NCBI RefSeq assembly: GCF_000169155.1
Contig: NZ_AAWL01000021.1
Span: forward strand, 1-43,355
Reading direction: 5' to 3'
DNA: 43,355 nucleotides
From: Thermosinus carboxydivorans Nor1
GTDB lineage: Bacteria > Bacillota > Negativicutes > Sporomusales > Thermosinaceae
Both the position numbers and the translations under genes were made by a program. The notes beneath the pieces are model-generated. The model ran no database searches and was not told where the DNA came from. It saw only the letters and a program-made list of their open reading frames with translations. Below are positions 24,467 to 31,919 of this stretch, piece after piece. Numbering within the stretch: position 1 is the first letter of the stretch; the number at the start of each line of letters is the position of its first letter.

Positions 24467-24505
24467 CTCCTCCTTGATTTTTTATTCGCGGGCGTCCGTG
24501 CCCGC
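24467..24505 (-). promoter_or_regulatory. CsrA-type binding hairpin and SD in the flagellin leader
   Basis: Minus strand GCGGGC-ACGGAC-GCCCGC (24488-24505) is a six-pair hairpin presenting ACGGA in its loop, the classic CsrA recognition form (A-N-GGA in a hairpin loop). A second GGA lies in the ribosome site AAGGAGGAG (24467-24475), 12 bases on. This two-site layout is that known for CsrA repression of B. subtilis hag. csrA and its antagonist fliW are encoded at 31.7-32.4 kb. Confidence 0.65.
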
Positions 24506-24583
24506 ATATATTTAGCGCTGCCCCTTTGTCCGGCCGTCGGCCGCCCAGCCGGCGCTTGGGGGAATTGTGCGCTTCCATTTTAT

Positions 24584-24610
24584 ATATCGTAACTAGGCGG
24601 AGTGGGTTTA
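24584..24610 (-). promoter_or_regulatory. Sigma-28 promoter of the flagellin gene
   Basis: Minus strand TAAA (24607-24610), 15 bp, TACGATAT (24584-24591), against the consensus TAAA-N15-GCCGATAA. The start would be near 24577, giving a leader of about 120 nt. Confidence 0.75.
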
Positions 24611-24699
24611 ATGAGCATTTTGGACGATAGAGCGGGATTATATAGTTTTTTTGCTGGTTTTCTTTGTTTTGCGGTTGTTTTGGGCTGGGTTTTGTTAAA

Positions 24700-24730
24700 G
24701 TATGAGGTATGAAGTATGAGGTATGAGGTA
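24700..24730. repeat. Module S: 7-bp tandem repeat (opposite orientation)
   Basis: TATGAGG/TATGAAG units here read on the plus strand, unlike the other five arrays. Confidence 0.8.
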
Positions 24731-24781
24731 GAGAGAAAGTGGAAATCGGAAAGGGGTAAGTGGTAGAACGCTTTTTGTTAA

Positions 24782-24831
24782 AACCGCAAAGATAATCATG
24801 CCAATAAATTGGCACCACAAAGCATGAAAAC
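24782..24831 (-). repeat. Module A hairpin repeat at the left edge of IS110 copy 1
   Basis: AACCGCAAAGATAATCATGC, then the hairpin CCAAT-AA-ATTGG, then CACCACAAAGCATGAAAAC. The same block occurs without an IS at 33.5, 34.3, 37.9, 38.7 and 39.6 kb. The IS begins directly after the final GAAAAC. Confidence 0.85.
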
Positions 24832-25035
24832 GGATAGTCTGCGGCGAATATTTAGCTTGCGGCTGGGCGACAAAAGGACGTTGCGCACTAGCGCTTCGAG
24901 CCTGACGCAAAGATTGTCCTCAATCATTTGGTGCATCACTAACTGTCACCTCCTGTTGGAGAGTACGCAGGGTAGAATACATCCCTAGAGATGATTGCAC
25001 CAGTCGCAAAATAAGGCCGCAGAAGGAGAATTAGA
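24832..25035 (+). ncRNA. Candidate IS110 bridge RNA region, copy 1
   Basis: 204 bp without an ORF between the IS edge and the transposase ATG. Foldable parts: GCGC-ACTA-GCGC (24883-24894; copy 2 changes one C to T, keeping a G-U pair); a closing stem TGGTGCA (24929-24935) with TGCACCA (24996-25002); inside it CTCC-TGTT-GGAG (24950-24961, loop change in copy 2) and AGGG...CCCT (24969-24986). A domain holding two inner stem-loops is the kind of layout described for bridge RNAs, which guide IS110 recombinases to donor and target DNA. The guide positions were not established. Confidence 0.55.
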
Positions 25036-26337
25036 ATGAGTAATAATGTCCAGGTCGTTTATGAACGGTGTTGCGGGTTAGACATTCACAAACGCAAAAT
25101 CGAAGCCTGTGCCCTGATAGGTGAAAAAATGCGACGCAACAGTTTCGGCACTACGTCAGAACAGCTGCATAAACTTGCCGATTGGCTTAAAAAACATGAA
25201 GTGGAAATTGTAGCAATGGAAAGCACCGGTGTCTACTGGAAACCGGTTATCAATGTTCTGGAAGCCGAAGGAATAAAAGCGATAATAGTCAATGCCCAAC
25301 ACATTAAAAATGTACCTGGACGAAAAACCGATGTTAAGGATGCCGAGTGGATAGCTTCGCTTCTTCGCCATGGACTACTAAAACCAAGCTTCATTCCCGA
25401 GCGTAGGCAACGGGAAATGCGCGAAATCACGAGGTTACGCACAGCAAAAATTCAGGAACGTGCCCGTGAAATTCAGAGGCTGCAAAAATTCTTGGAAGGC
25501 TGCAACATAAAATTATCATCAGTGGTAAGCGATATAAACGGCGTAACGGCTAAAGAAATCATCAAAGCAATTGCTGCCGGTGTAAACGACCCGAAAAAAC
25601 TGGCTGAATTATCCCGTGGCCGGTTGAGTGCTTCCCAGGAAGAACTTGAAACTGCCCTAGACGGAATAGTAAGCCCTGATATTCGCACTCTAATCCAGAT
25701 CCAACTTGAAGCTATTGAAGCCTTAGATAAACAAATAGCATCACTAGACTTAATGATGGAGCGAATAGAACAAGAAGACGAAAATTTTAAGGAAGCCCTG
25801 GAGCTAATAGATACAATCCCTGGAATAGGGAAACGGATTGCCCAAGTAATATTGGCAGAAATAGGACTTGACATGAGCCGGTTTCCAAGCGACAAACATA
25901 TAGCAGCATGGTCCGGACTAGCTCCAGGGAATAACGAAAGTGCCGGAAAGCGAAGATCTGGGAAAGCTAAACCGGGCAATCCGCAACTTAGGTCGCAACT
26001 AGTTCAGGCAGCACATACTATAGCGCGAATGAAAAACTGTTATTTATCGTCCTTATACCACCGAATAGCAGCCAGAAGGGGTAAGAAACGAGCCGCGGTC
26101 GCGGTAGCACATGCGATTATTGTAATCATATACCACATGCTGATTCGCAAGGAACCATATAAGGACCTTGGGGAAAACTATTTGTCGGAACAAATGCGCC
26201 GCAGCAAAATTAAAAATTTAGTAAACCTCGTCAAAAACATAAAGAAGTTGGACGATGATGTTCAATTCATTATTAGCGACCAAAGTATTCGGATAGTAAT
26301 TGGCGAAGAAGTTAAAGAGTTCTCAATGACAGGTTGA
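25036..26337 (+). CDS. IS110 family transposase (DEDD recombinase)
   Basis: A 433-residue RNA-guided recombinase. The RuvC-like DEDD residues are visible: Asp16 (CGLDIHK), Glu62 (MESTGVYW), Asp99 and Asp102 ([11 protein letters not shown]). The C-terminal Tnp domain has [16 protein letters not shown], a helix-hairpin-helix, and [24 protein letters not shown], which holds the catalytic serine region. Full length and apparently intact. GGAG eight bases before the ATG. The closely related copy 2 implies recent activity in this genome. Confidence 0.95.
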   Translation: MSNNVQVVYERCCGLDIHKRKIEACALIGEKMRRNSFGTTSEQLHKLADWLKKHEVEIVAMESTGVYWKPVINVLEAEGIKAIIVNAQHIKNVPGRKTDVKDAEWIASLLRHGLLKPSFIPERRQREMREITRLRTAKIQERAREIQRLQKFLEGCNIKLSSVVSDINGVTAKEIIKAIAAGVNDPKKLAELSRGRLSASQEELETALDGIVSPDIRTLIQIQLEAIEALDKQIASLDLMMERIEQEDENFKEALELIDTIPGIGKRIAQVILAEIGLDMSRFPSDKHIAAWSGLAPGNNESAGKRRSGKAKPGNPQLRSQLVQAAHTIARMKNCYLSSLYHRIAARRGKKRAAVAVAHAIIVIIYHMLIRKEPYKDLGENYLSEQMRRSKIKNLVNLVKNIKKLDDDVQFIISDQSIRIVIGEEVKEFSMTG

Positions 26338-26469
26338 TACAATAGAAAATCAGTTTTCTTTTGTACACCAGGCCTGTCAAAAAATAGATTTGTACAGGCT
26401 TAGTTTACTATTGCCTAAAATTGGGGTATGACTAAGAAGTTGTTGCACCCCGTTTTCAGGGTAGACCCC

Positions 26470-26619
26470 CATGTCGTTAGCACGACACCAACAAAGAATG
26501 AAAACAGGTGTAGAGTTTTCGGAGTAGTGCGCGAAGTTACGCAAAGGAAAGATAAGCTAATTTCAGGCGCGACAACGTCGCGCCCGTATCCCTTTGCGTC
26601 CTTGGCGTCCTTAGCGGTT
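26470..26619 (-). repeat. Diverged module A and B to the right of IS110 copy 1
   Basis: 26470-26505 follows the module A plan (CATG, hairpin TCGT-TAGC-ACGA, then CACCAACAAAGAATGAAAAC) but with a different, still paired stem. 26531-26619 is a B-type hairpin with the inner stem GGCGCGAC-AAC-GTCGCGCC and outer arms ending in TTAGCGGTT. The 26338-26469 part is the IS right end or its flank, with no gene. Confidence 0.6.
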
Positions 26620-26641
26620 CAACTTCCCTCTTCCCAGGGAA

Positions 26642-27259
26642 CTATTCCTCACCCTCGCCGTCGGCGTCCGGCTCAAGATCGGCGAAGACGGCGGCGAGGT
26701 CGATGATGCAATCGGGGAAGATGCCAACCGGGATCTGGTCGGGTTCGGCGTAAACGTCGGGCCGGCCGTAGCGGCCGCCCGCCAGCGTAAAGACCGTGAC
26801 CAGTTTGGGCTGCGGCTCGACGATCCAGTACTCCCGGACGCCAGAGCGCTCGTACAGCAGGAATTTGTCCCGCTTGTCTTTGCTGGCCGTAGCGGGTGAC
26901 ACCACTTCAACGATGAGGTCCGGCGCGCCACGTAAACCACGCGGGTCGAGTTTTTTCCGGTCGCACACCACGACAATGTCCGGCTGGACGACGGTGTCAA
27001 TGTCCTCGTCTTTCTCGCCGCCCTTCGGCAGGCGGACGTCAAAGGGAGCCACATACACTTGACAGGGCCCGCCGTTTGTTTTTATATAGTTGGCGATTTG
27101 GCGGTAGATTTCCCCGGTTACCGCCTGATGTCGCCGTGACGGCGCTGGCGTCATGCTATACGGTACGCCGTTGATCAGCTCCCACCGCTCATCGTCCGGC
27201 CAGGCAAGGTAGTCGCCATAGGTATACTTTTGGTCGGGTTTACGGGCTGGAACAGTCAT
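26642..27259 (-). CDS. Uma2 family protein, next to the DUF4276 gene
   Basis: A 205-residue Uma2 protein: KYTYGDYLAWPDDERWELINGVPYSMTPAPSRRHQ at the N-terminus, then the PD-(D/E)XK-like core PDLIVEVVSPATASKDKRDKFLLYERSGVREYWIV. It overlaps the end of the DUF4276 gene by 20 bp and has GGAGGTG before its ATG, so the three genes ATPase, DUF4276 and Uma2 read as one operon. Close paralogue of the Uma2 gene at 29197 (same N-terminal 35 residues with few changes). The acidic tail (EPDADGEGEE) is unusual. Confidence 0.85.
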   Translation of the reverse strand: MTVPARKPDQKYTYGDYLAWPDDERWELINGVPYSMTPAPSRRHQAVTGEIYRQIANYIKTNGGPCQVYVAPFDVRLPKGGEKDEDIDTVVQPDIVVVCDRKKLDPRGLRGAPDLIVEVVSPATASKDKRDKFLLYERSGVREYWIVEPQPKLVTVFTLAGGRYGRPDVYAEPDQIPVGIFPDCIIDLAAVFADLEPDADGEGEE

Positions 27260-27887
27260 TCATCCACACCTCCAGCTGCGGCCTCTTTATTATTGCTAGC
27301 AAACCCTGGCAAAAAATTTTAAAACTATACGAGTTGTTCCGTTCCGGAACCATATGAGCGGATATTTCCCCGGCAACCTTGACTTTGGGAAGACCCCCTT
27401 TGTGATAACCGGCTTTTTGCAGGATTCGCTCAAGCTCTTCCCAGGCATGAGAGATCTCATCCGGATTGCGATACTTAGCCTTTAAATGCAGGTCAGGATT
27501 TACTTTTGGATAAACGGCGTTTATTGCCGCCATATCACCCAAAAACCATGCTTCCAGCTCAGTTATTGCCAGTCTGGTCAAAACCTGAAAATTTCCATCA
27601 GGCGCCTTTGTCTTAGTAACAAAACCTGCCTGTTCAGCAATCTGTTCAAGTCTAATCTTCAGCGCCTTACAATCATCATTATCTTTGTCAACAATGATGA
27701 TTATCGCAGCGTCAGCAGGCAAAAAGCTATGGAATGCCCGGAGCCGCTGCGGCAGCTTGCGCAAAAGGTCTGGTTTTCCATTGTGTGAATAAATATCATA
27801 TTGCAGGCAGTCTGGCAAAATTTTTGGTATTAGGTTGCGCAACGCTTCAACCATCGACTGTTCTTCGACAAGAAACGCAAGGTACAT
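27240..27887 (-). CDS. DUF4276 family protein (TOPRIM-like)
   Basis: A 215-residue protein with the features of a TOPRIM nuclease-type fold: an N-terminal strand ending in Glu (AFLVEEQSMVEALRNLIPKIL, Glu8/9) and a second strand with acidic residues IIIIVDKDNDDC (Asp67, Asp69, Asp71/72). DUF4276 genes commonly follow an AAA/SMC-like ATPase, as here (7-bp gap). The pair resembles ATPase-TOPRIM defence modules such as OLD, PARIS or AbiL, but it is not any of those by sequence as far as I can tell. Confidence 0.8.
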   Translation of the reverse strand: MYLAFLVEEQSMVEALRNLIPKILPDCLQYDIYSHNGKPDLLRKLPQRLRAFHSFLPADAAIIIIVDKDNDDCKALKIRLEQIAEQAGFVTKTKAPDGNFQVLTRLAITELEAWFLGDMAAINAVYPKVNPDLHLKAKYRNPDEISHAWEELERILQKAGYHKGGLPKVKVAGEISAHMVPERNNSYSFKIFCQGLLAIIKRPQLEVWMNDCSSP

Positions 27888-27894
27888 GGCAAAC

Positions 27895-29085
27895 TTACCT
27901 TCCTGTAAACAGGTTGTCTTTCGTTAAGTAGCCCTCCATCCACAGGTCGCCCAGCAGGGCCCCATTGTCTATCATTGCGGTAACATTTGCTATATCCGCG
28001 GCGCGCCTTGCCTGCGTATAACCGTGGTCATCCCGGTATAGCACCCATACTTCTTGGGGCCGGAGTCCATTGACAAAAAAAGGTGAATGAGTGGTAATCA
28101 TTATCTGTGTACTGACTGAAGCTTCCCGACATTCTTCCGCCAACCCCCGTAAGAGATGCGGATAAAGGTGGTTTTCGGGTTCCTCGATGCCAACTAGCTG
28201 GGGAAGATCGGTCCCGTATAATATTGTAAGATAAGCCAGCATTTTTAGCGTGCCATCAGATGCAAATCTGGCTAAGATCGGCCGTTCAAACGGTGCATCT
28301 TTTATTTGCAAGAGCAATCGACCATCGGCCATGATTTCCGAATCGACTTTTTCAAGACGCGGCACGCGTTTGACAAGTATATCAAGGATGGTCTGCAAGC
28401 GGTCAGGACACTGTTCCTTAAGATATTGGATGACATTGGGCAGGTTGTCCCCGGTTACGGAAAGCCGCTCCTGCGGTCCGGCCTCAGGCTGAGTGCGGGT
28501 GTTGTCAGCCGTAAGATATGATAGATACCATCCGGTAATAAACCGACGCAAGTTAGCAACGCGGGGGTGTTTCGCAAACTGTCCAAGAGTATTGACCGCA
28601 AGCATGTCTGCTGATTCTAGTTTTTCGTCTGTCCGATGATCAAATTCATCGGGCATGTCGCCGCTTACTACCATTCCTTCCCCATTTTTAAAGTCCAAAA
28701 ATTTAAAGGGTTTGCCTTTACTTTTTCGCCGCCACTGCAGCCATTCCTCAGCCACAAAGGGGCCTCTTGGGCCTTCATCTATGGCCAGGTGATATGTAAT
28801 ACGAGGCGACTGGCTATTTTCGCGATATTTCAGTTCAATAACAATGGGGCCGCTCGCTCCGCGGGTGCGCAGCTCTTTGAACCGGCCGCGCCTGTCCCAG
28901 GCTTTTCTAAGCCCTGACGAAAAACATTCGGCTAAAAACGCAAATACATCCAACACTGTTGATTTACCGCTACCATTTGGCCCTAAAAATGCTGTAAGCG
29001 GAGTTATTCCATTTAATCTGAGGTCCTTAAGCGCCCGGTAATTTTTTACCGACAGTTCTTCTATTCGCGGCACTCCCTGATCCAC
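27895..29085 (-). CDS. AAA family ATPase (SMC/OLD-like)
   Basis: A 396-residue ATPase: Walker [12 protein letters not shown] (about 34-43), an insertion with charged helices, and C-terminal Walker [17 protein letters not shown] followed by the H-loop [12 protein letters not shown]. This is the AAA_21/RecF-like layout used by many defence and repair ATPases. The start is a GTG behind GAGGACGGTG. It forms an operon with the DUF4276 gene; together they are a likely anti-phage or abortive-infection unit, which is inference from the pairing. Confidence 0.85.
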   Translation of the reverse strand: MDQGVPRIEELSVKNYRALKDLRLNGITPLTAFLGPNGSGKSTVLDVFAFLAECFSSGLRKAWDRRGRFKELRTRGASGPIVIELKYRENSQSPRITYHLAIDEGPRGPFVAEEWLQWRRKSKGKPFKFLDFKNGEGMVVSGDMPDEFDHRTDEKLESADMLAVNTLGQFAKHPRVANLRRFITGWYLSYLTADNTRTQPEAGPQERLSVTGDNLPNVIQYLKEQCPDRLQTILDILVKRVPRLEKVDSEIMADGRLLLQIKDAPFERPILARFASDGTLKMLAYLTILYGTDLPQLVGIEEPENHLYPHLLRGLAEECREASVSTQIMITTHSPFFVNGLRPQEVWVLYRDDHGYTQARRAADIANVTAMIDNGALLGDLWMEGYLTKDNLFTGR

Positions 29086-29122
29086 CGCAAATCACCGTCC
29101 TCACGCGAAGCTCGTTATAACT

Positions 29123-29128
29123 ATTATA
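29123..29128 (-). promoter_or_regulatory. Possible -10 of the ATPase-DUF4276-Uma2 operon
   Basis: Minus strand TATAAT inside two direct GTTATAA repeats, about 38 bp before the GTG. The -35 (TTCTGT, 18 bp before) is weak. Confidence 0.35.
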
Positions 29129-29196
29129 ACACTATAAACAGAATCTACAGAAGATTTTGCCGCCCTGTTATGTACACCACCAATCGAACTTTCCGC

Positions 29197-29787
29197 CTAT
29201 TCTGCGGCAAATACGTCGCCCAACTGGACGGTGAGGCCACCGAGCGCCTCGATCGGCGCTTCGTCATCAGCGGTATACACGTCCGGCTTGCCGTAGCGGC
29301 CGTCTGCGCCCAGCCGATAGACAGTGACTACTTTATCGCCGGGCAGTACCAGCCAGTATTCTTTTACCCCATGGCGTTCATACAGGCTGAGCTTCTCCAC
29401 CATGTCCCGGCGAATAGTATGGGGAGACACTATTTCCACGACCAAATCCGGCGCGCCCCGCAAGCCCTTGTCGTCCAGTTTGGTCGGGTCGCACACCACC
29501 ACGATGTCCGGCTGGACGACAGTGTCGATATCCTCGTCCGCTTCCTCGCCCTTGGGCAGACGCACGTCGAAGGGAGCGGTGTATACTTTGCAGGGACCGC
29601 CGCTTTCCTTGAGAAAGTTGGCAATTTGACGGGACAGTTCGATAATCATCGCCTGGTGTCGCCGCGACGGGGCCGGCGTCATATTATACGGCACGCCGTC
29701 GATCAGCTCCCACCGCTCGTCGTCCGGCCACTTACAATAGTCGCCATAAGTATATTTCACGTTAGCTTTGCGGGGCAGACCGGTCAT
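29197..29787 (-). CDS. Uma2 family protein
   Basis: A 196-residue Uma2 protein (KYTYGDYCKWPDDERWELIDGVPYNMTPAPSRRHQ; core PDLVVEIVSPHTIRRDMVEKLSLYERHGVKEYWLV). GGAGGTGGG before the ATG. It is paralogous to the gene at 26642 and flanks the ATPase-DUF4276 pair on the other side, same strand, suggesting that the pair was inserted between, or duplicated along with, the two Uma2 genes. Stop and ATPase start are about 110 bp apart. Confidence 0.86.
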   Translation of the reverse strand: MTGLPRKANVKYTYGDYCKWPDDERWELIDGVPYNMTPAPSRRHQAMIIELSRQIANFLKESGGPCKVYTAPFDVRLPKGEEADEDIDTVVQPDIVVVCDPTKLDDKGLRGAPDLVVEIVSPHTIRRDMVEKLSLYERHGVKEYWLVLPGDKVVTVYRLGADGRYGKPDVYTADDEAPIEALGGLTVQLGDVFAAE

Positions 29788-29864
29788 TATCCCACCTCCG
29801 GCTGGATTTATTTATATTATAAAATTCTATAAACATCAAATACACAAAATATTAAAGCCAAATA

Positions 29865-30233
29865 TTAAAAGAACTTAACCATTTGAACCAGTTTATCTGT
29901 TTTCTGCAAAAACTGAAAGCCATTGGTTTCATAAAAACTTAATAGTTTAGGCTTATCGGCGCACTCAACCAAGACAAACCGGCCACCAACAGCCGAAAAT
30001 GCTCTCGCAATTATCGCAAAAGCATAATCCAATATTTCTTTACCACCAATTCGGTCGGCAGCCGCATCGTTTTTGGCAAGCTGTCCGATTAAATAGCCGG
30101 GGGTCTGCTCTATATTACTATAAAGGCCGTCCAATTTCTTAGCCTTCGATCTGGTAATTCCGGGAGCAATTTTTACTACCTTCAAAGCAACAGAAAAATA
30201 AGCGAGGATCTCTAGCGCCCCCGCTTCCAGCAT
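29865..30233 (-). pseudogene. GNAT-type acetyltransferase lacking a normal start
   Basis: From the first ATG (30233) 122 codons encode the central and C-terminal part of a GNAT-like protein (GYLIGQLAKND; KEILDYAFAIIARAFSAVGGRFVLVECADKPKLLSFYETNGFQFL). The same frame continues upstream without ATG, GTG or TTG to about 30409 and encodes what looks like the real N-terminus (SLINEIGEENTKILLQNFYC; DLDVQTFLRERALLYELKYKARTYLIVNAD). It overlaps the gene at 30371 in the -1 frame. So either the start was lost, a rare start is used, or a -1 shift at an A5 run joins the two. Confidence 0.6.
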
Positions 30234-30370
30234 GTCAGCATTTACTATTAAATATGTTCGTGCTTTATACTTTAGTTCGTATAGTAGCGCCCGCTCTCGT
30301 AAAAACGTCTGAACATCAAGATCCTTATCACAATAAAAATTTTGCAGAAGAATCTTGGTATTTTCCTCGC

Positions 30371-30562
30371 CTATTTCGTTAATGAGGCTTTCAAGCGAGA
30401 TGATGCTTTTTCTAATAGGGCTCTCCCCCTTTGGAGTTCAGCATCTATCGTGTGCGATGTTTCCATTTGGCGGAATTTAGTTCGGGCAAACCCTTTTGCC
30501 ATAATTGCCAGCGCCCGCCTATCCTTAATAACAAGCGGCCTTTCAAATGAACTTGTTGCCAT
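30371..30562 (-). CDS. Small helical protein preceding the GNAT frame
   Basis: A 63-residue protein (MATSSFERPLVIKDRRALAIMAKGFA...) behind AGGTG, six bases before the ATG. Its end overlaps the open GNAT frame. Short N-terminal partner ORFs of this type precede GNAT genes in other Firmicutes and could act as antitoxin-like partners; that is inference. A frameshift product joined to the GNAT part is the alternative. Confidence 0.55.
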   Translation of the reverse strand: MATSSFERPLVIKDRRALAIMAKGFARTKFRQMETSHTIDAELQRGRALLEKASSRLKASLTK

Positions 30563-30684
30563 GGAATTCACCTGCTTTCTATAATTGCTTACTATGTTTA
30601 ATATTATTATATCTTCTAACACGCCTAACAACAATGTAACATACGGTAATTTTTTGCGACCTTCGCGGTTCTATCCGTTCTCCC

Positions 30685-30706
30685 CGCCTCCGCGTCCTCC
30701 GCGGTT
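30685..30706. repeat. Partial module B arm
   Basis: One arm only (CCTCCGCGTCCTCCGCGGTT), directly before the csrA-fliW fragment. The region 30563-30684 has no other feature. Confidence 0.7.
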
Positions 30707-30714
30707 AAAAGCAA

Positions 30715-30846
30715 AATCCAGCGCCGCCGGGACGGCGGCGGCTTTGTTTTCGGCGGCGATGGCGAGACGCACAGAGCCGCCTTGTCGGCAAACAGCCGGT
30801 GGCGGGTGGTGTAGCCGACCTTCTCGAGCACGACCTGGGCGCCTAA
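30715..30846 (-). pseudogene. Fragmentary duplicate of csrA-fliW 3' ends
   Basis: On the plus strand CGGGACGGCGGCGGCTTTGT and the bases after it match the 3' part of csrA (31736-31767). After a jump the sequence matches the 3' part of fliW (CCGCCTTGTCGGCAAACAGC and on; 31940-32011). Inside csrA the break coincides with two CGATGGCG direct repeats. It is about 1 kb from the intact genes, separated from them by the toxin-antitoxin pair, and cannot make a protein of either family. Confidence 0.8.
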
Positions 30847-30849
30847 AGA

Positions 30850-31215
30850 TTAACGTTTCTTGCTTTTATCCGCATTAAGTTGTTGTTTAACCGCCGTTAG
30901 TCGTTTGGCTGCCGTTTTAAAGACAATGCCATCCTCGCGTTTTCCGATACTAAGAACATATACAATACGTAGAACCTGTACAGTATTGTCAGCAATAAAA
31001 AAAATTATACGTATACCGGCATCCCGGAGCTTGAATTCTTTGCATCCGGCAAGTTTACTAGCGTATTTGTTACCAAGTGGTTTACCTATTTCATCAGCCC
31101 GTTGCTCAAGTTTAGCCAGCGCCCTGTCAACAATAGCAACGACCGAATTATCTAACTGTTCATATTCTCTGGCAGCATCTTTATGCAAGCGAACCTCAAA
31201 CCTTGGTTGGCTCAT
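30850..31215 (-). CDS. RelE/ParE-type toxin
   Basis: A 121-residue protein of the RelE/ParE fold: FEVRLHKDAAREYEQLDNSVVAIVDRALAKLEQRADEIGKPLGN..LAGCKEFKLRDAGIRIIFFI, then IVYVLSIGKREDGIVFKTAAKRL. The ATG at 31215 overlaps the antitoxin stop (ATGA), the usual antitoxin-toxin order. Whether it cuts mRNA (RelE) or targets gyrase (ParE) is open. The stop lies directly against the csrA-fliW fragment, so this pair marks the insertion edge. Confidence 0.82.
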   Translation of the reverse strand: MSQPRFEVRLHKDAAREYEQLDNSVVAIVDRALAKLEQRADEIGKPLGNKYASKLAGCKEFKLRDAGIRIIFFIADNTVQVLRIVYVLSIGKREDGIVFKTAAKRLTAVKQQLNADKSKKR

Positions 31216-31514
31216 AGCTGTGTCCGTTTGATCGTACGCCAAGAAATGCTATTGGCGTCCGGATCACGTTCAATATCAGCCATTCTTTCGCCAAGCAGTC
31301 GTGCTTCTTCTTGTGCTTCAAGTTCGGCAAGACGCTTGTACATTTTTTCATATTGATCATAGCTCATAACAACTGTGTCAAGTTTATTTTTATCAACGAT
31401 AACCATCGGGAAAAGTTTTGCTTTTTGACGCAGCTGGCCAAATCTTTTAGCCGCCTCGGTTGATGAAACAATTTGGTCCAGGCAGAAAGCAGGTTTTTCC
31501 GTCACAGATACCAT
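31212..31514 (-). CDS. PHD/YefM-type antitoxin
   Basis: A 100-residue antitoxin: N-terminal IVSSTEAAKRFGQLRQKAKLFPMVIVDKNKLDTVVMSYDQYEKM is the PHD/YefM DNA-binding and dimer domain; the C-terminal tail would wrap the toxin. AAGGAGG seven bases before the ATG. Operator-like repeats lie directly upstream, fitting autorepression together with the toxin encoded downstream. Confidence 0.85.
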   Translation of the reverse strand: MVSVTEKPAFCLDQIVSSTEAAKRFGQLRQKAKLFPMVIVDKNKLDTVVMSYDQYEKMYKRLAELEAQEEARLLGERMADIERDPDANSISWRTIKRTQL

Positions 31515-31528
31515 AATACCGCCTCCTT

Positions 31529-31572
31529 CCGTAATATTTTACGGATCTTTTTACTATATATTTTACTATATA
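31529..31572 (-). promoter_or_regulatory. Operator region of the PHD/RelE pair
   Basis: An inverted repeat CCGTAA-N4-TTACGG (31529-31544) and two exact tandem copies of TTTTACTATATA (31549-31572, plus strand). The latter contain the likely -10 region. The gap to csrA (31573-31704) holds nothing else clear. Confidence 0.6.
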
Positions 31573-31704
31573 TTTTAATAACTTTCGCACAGAAAGCAAT
31601 GATCAAATTTGATTTCCTCCGCGTGTTCCACTGTTGAAAACATCGTTTCTCCTTGCCCCTCGTCACTATCAGCGTTAAAACCAGCGAATCCGATGGCGAG
31701 GTAA

Positions 31705-31917
31705 TTATCGGTTAAACTCAACTTTCAAATCCACCGGGACGGCGGCGGCTTTGTTTTCGGCGGCGATGGCGTCGTAAAGTTCGCCGCGCCACACTTTCAC
31801 GTCGCGCGGGGCGTCGATGGCGAGGCGCACGCTGTCGCCCTTGACGTCAACGACGGTGACGGTGATGTTATCGCCGATAACGATGCGCTCGCCGCACTTT
31901 CTAGTTAGGGCCAGCAT
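31705..31917 (-). CDS. csrA: Carbon storage/flagellin translation regulator CsrA
   Basis: A 70-residue dimeric RNA-binding protein (MLALTRKCGERIVIGDNITV...VRLAIDAPRDVKVWRGELYDAI) that binds GGA-loop hairpins and blocks ribosome access. Its likely target in the window is the flagellin leader at 24467-24505. It starts 2 bp after the fliW stop behind AAGGGGG. FliW binds CsrA when flagellin is low and so couples translation to export. In B. subtilis the flagellin gene follows next; here 7 kb of accessory genes lie between. Confidence 0.96.
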   Translation of the reverse strand: MLALTRKCGERIVIGDNITVTVVDVKGDSVRLAIDAPRDVKVWRGELYDAIAAENKAAAVPVDLKVEFNR

Positions 31918-31919
31918 GG

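Larger units (their letters stand above)
24832..26480 (+). mobile_element. IS110-family insertion sequence, copy 1
   Basis: The left edge is fixed by comparison with copy 2: the two copies share 204 bp of non-coding DNA before the transposase (5 differences) and both start right after module A. The right edge cannot be fixed because copy 2 runs off the window; it lies somewhere between the stop at 26337 and the diverged module A at 26470-26505. There are no terminal inverted repeats or clear target duplication, as usual for IS110. The long 5' non-coding end and short 3' end suit the IS110 group, in which the bridge RNA is encoded at the left end. Confidence 0.85.

Noticed and set aside
30625-30878. 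ORFs of 68 and 97 codons around the csrA-fliW fragment
   Set aside because: They read through a module B arm and broken gene pieces; no ribosome site and no family.
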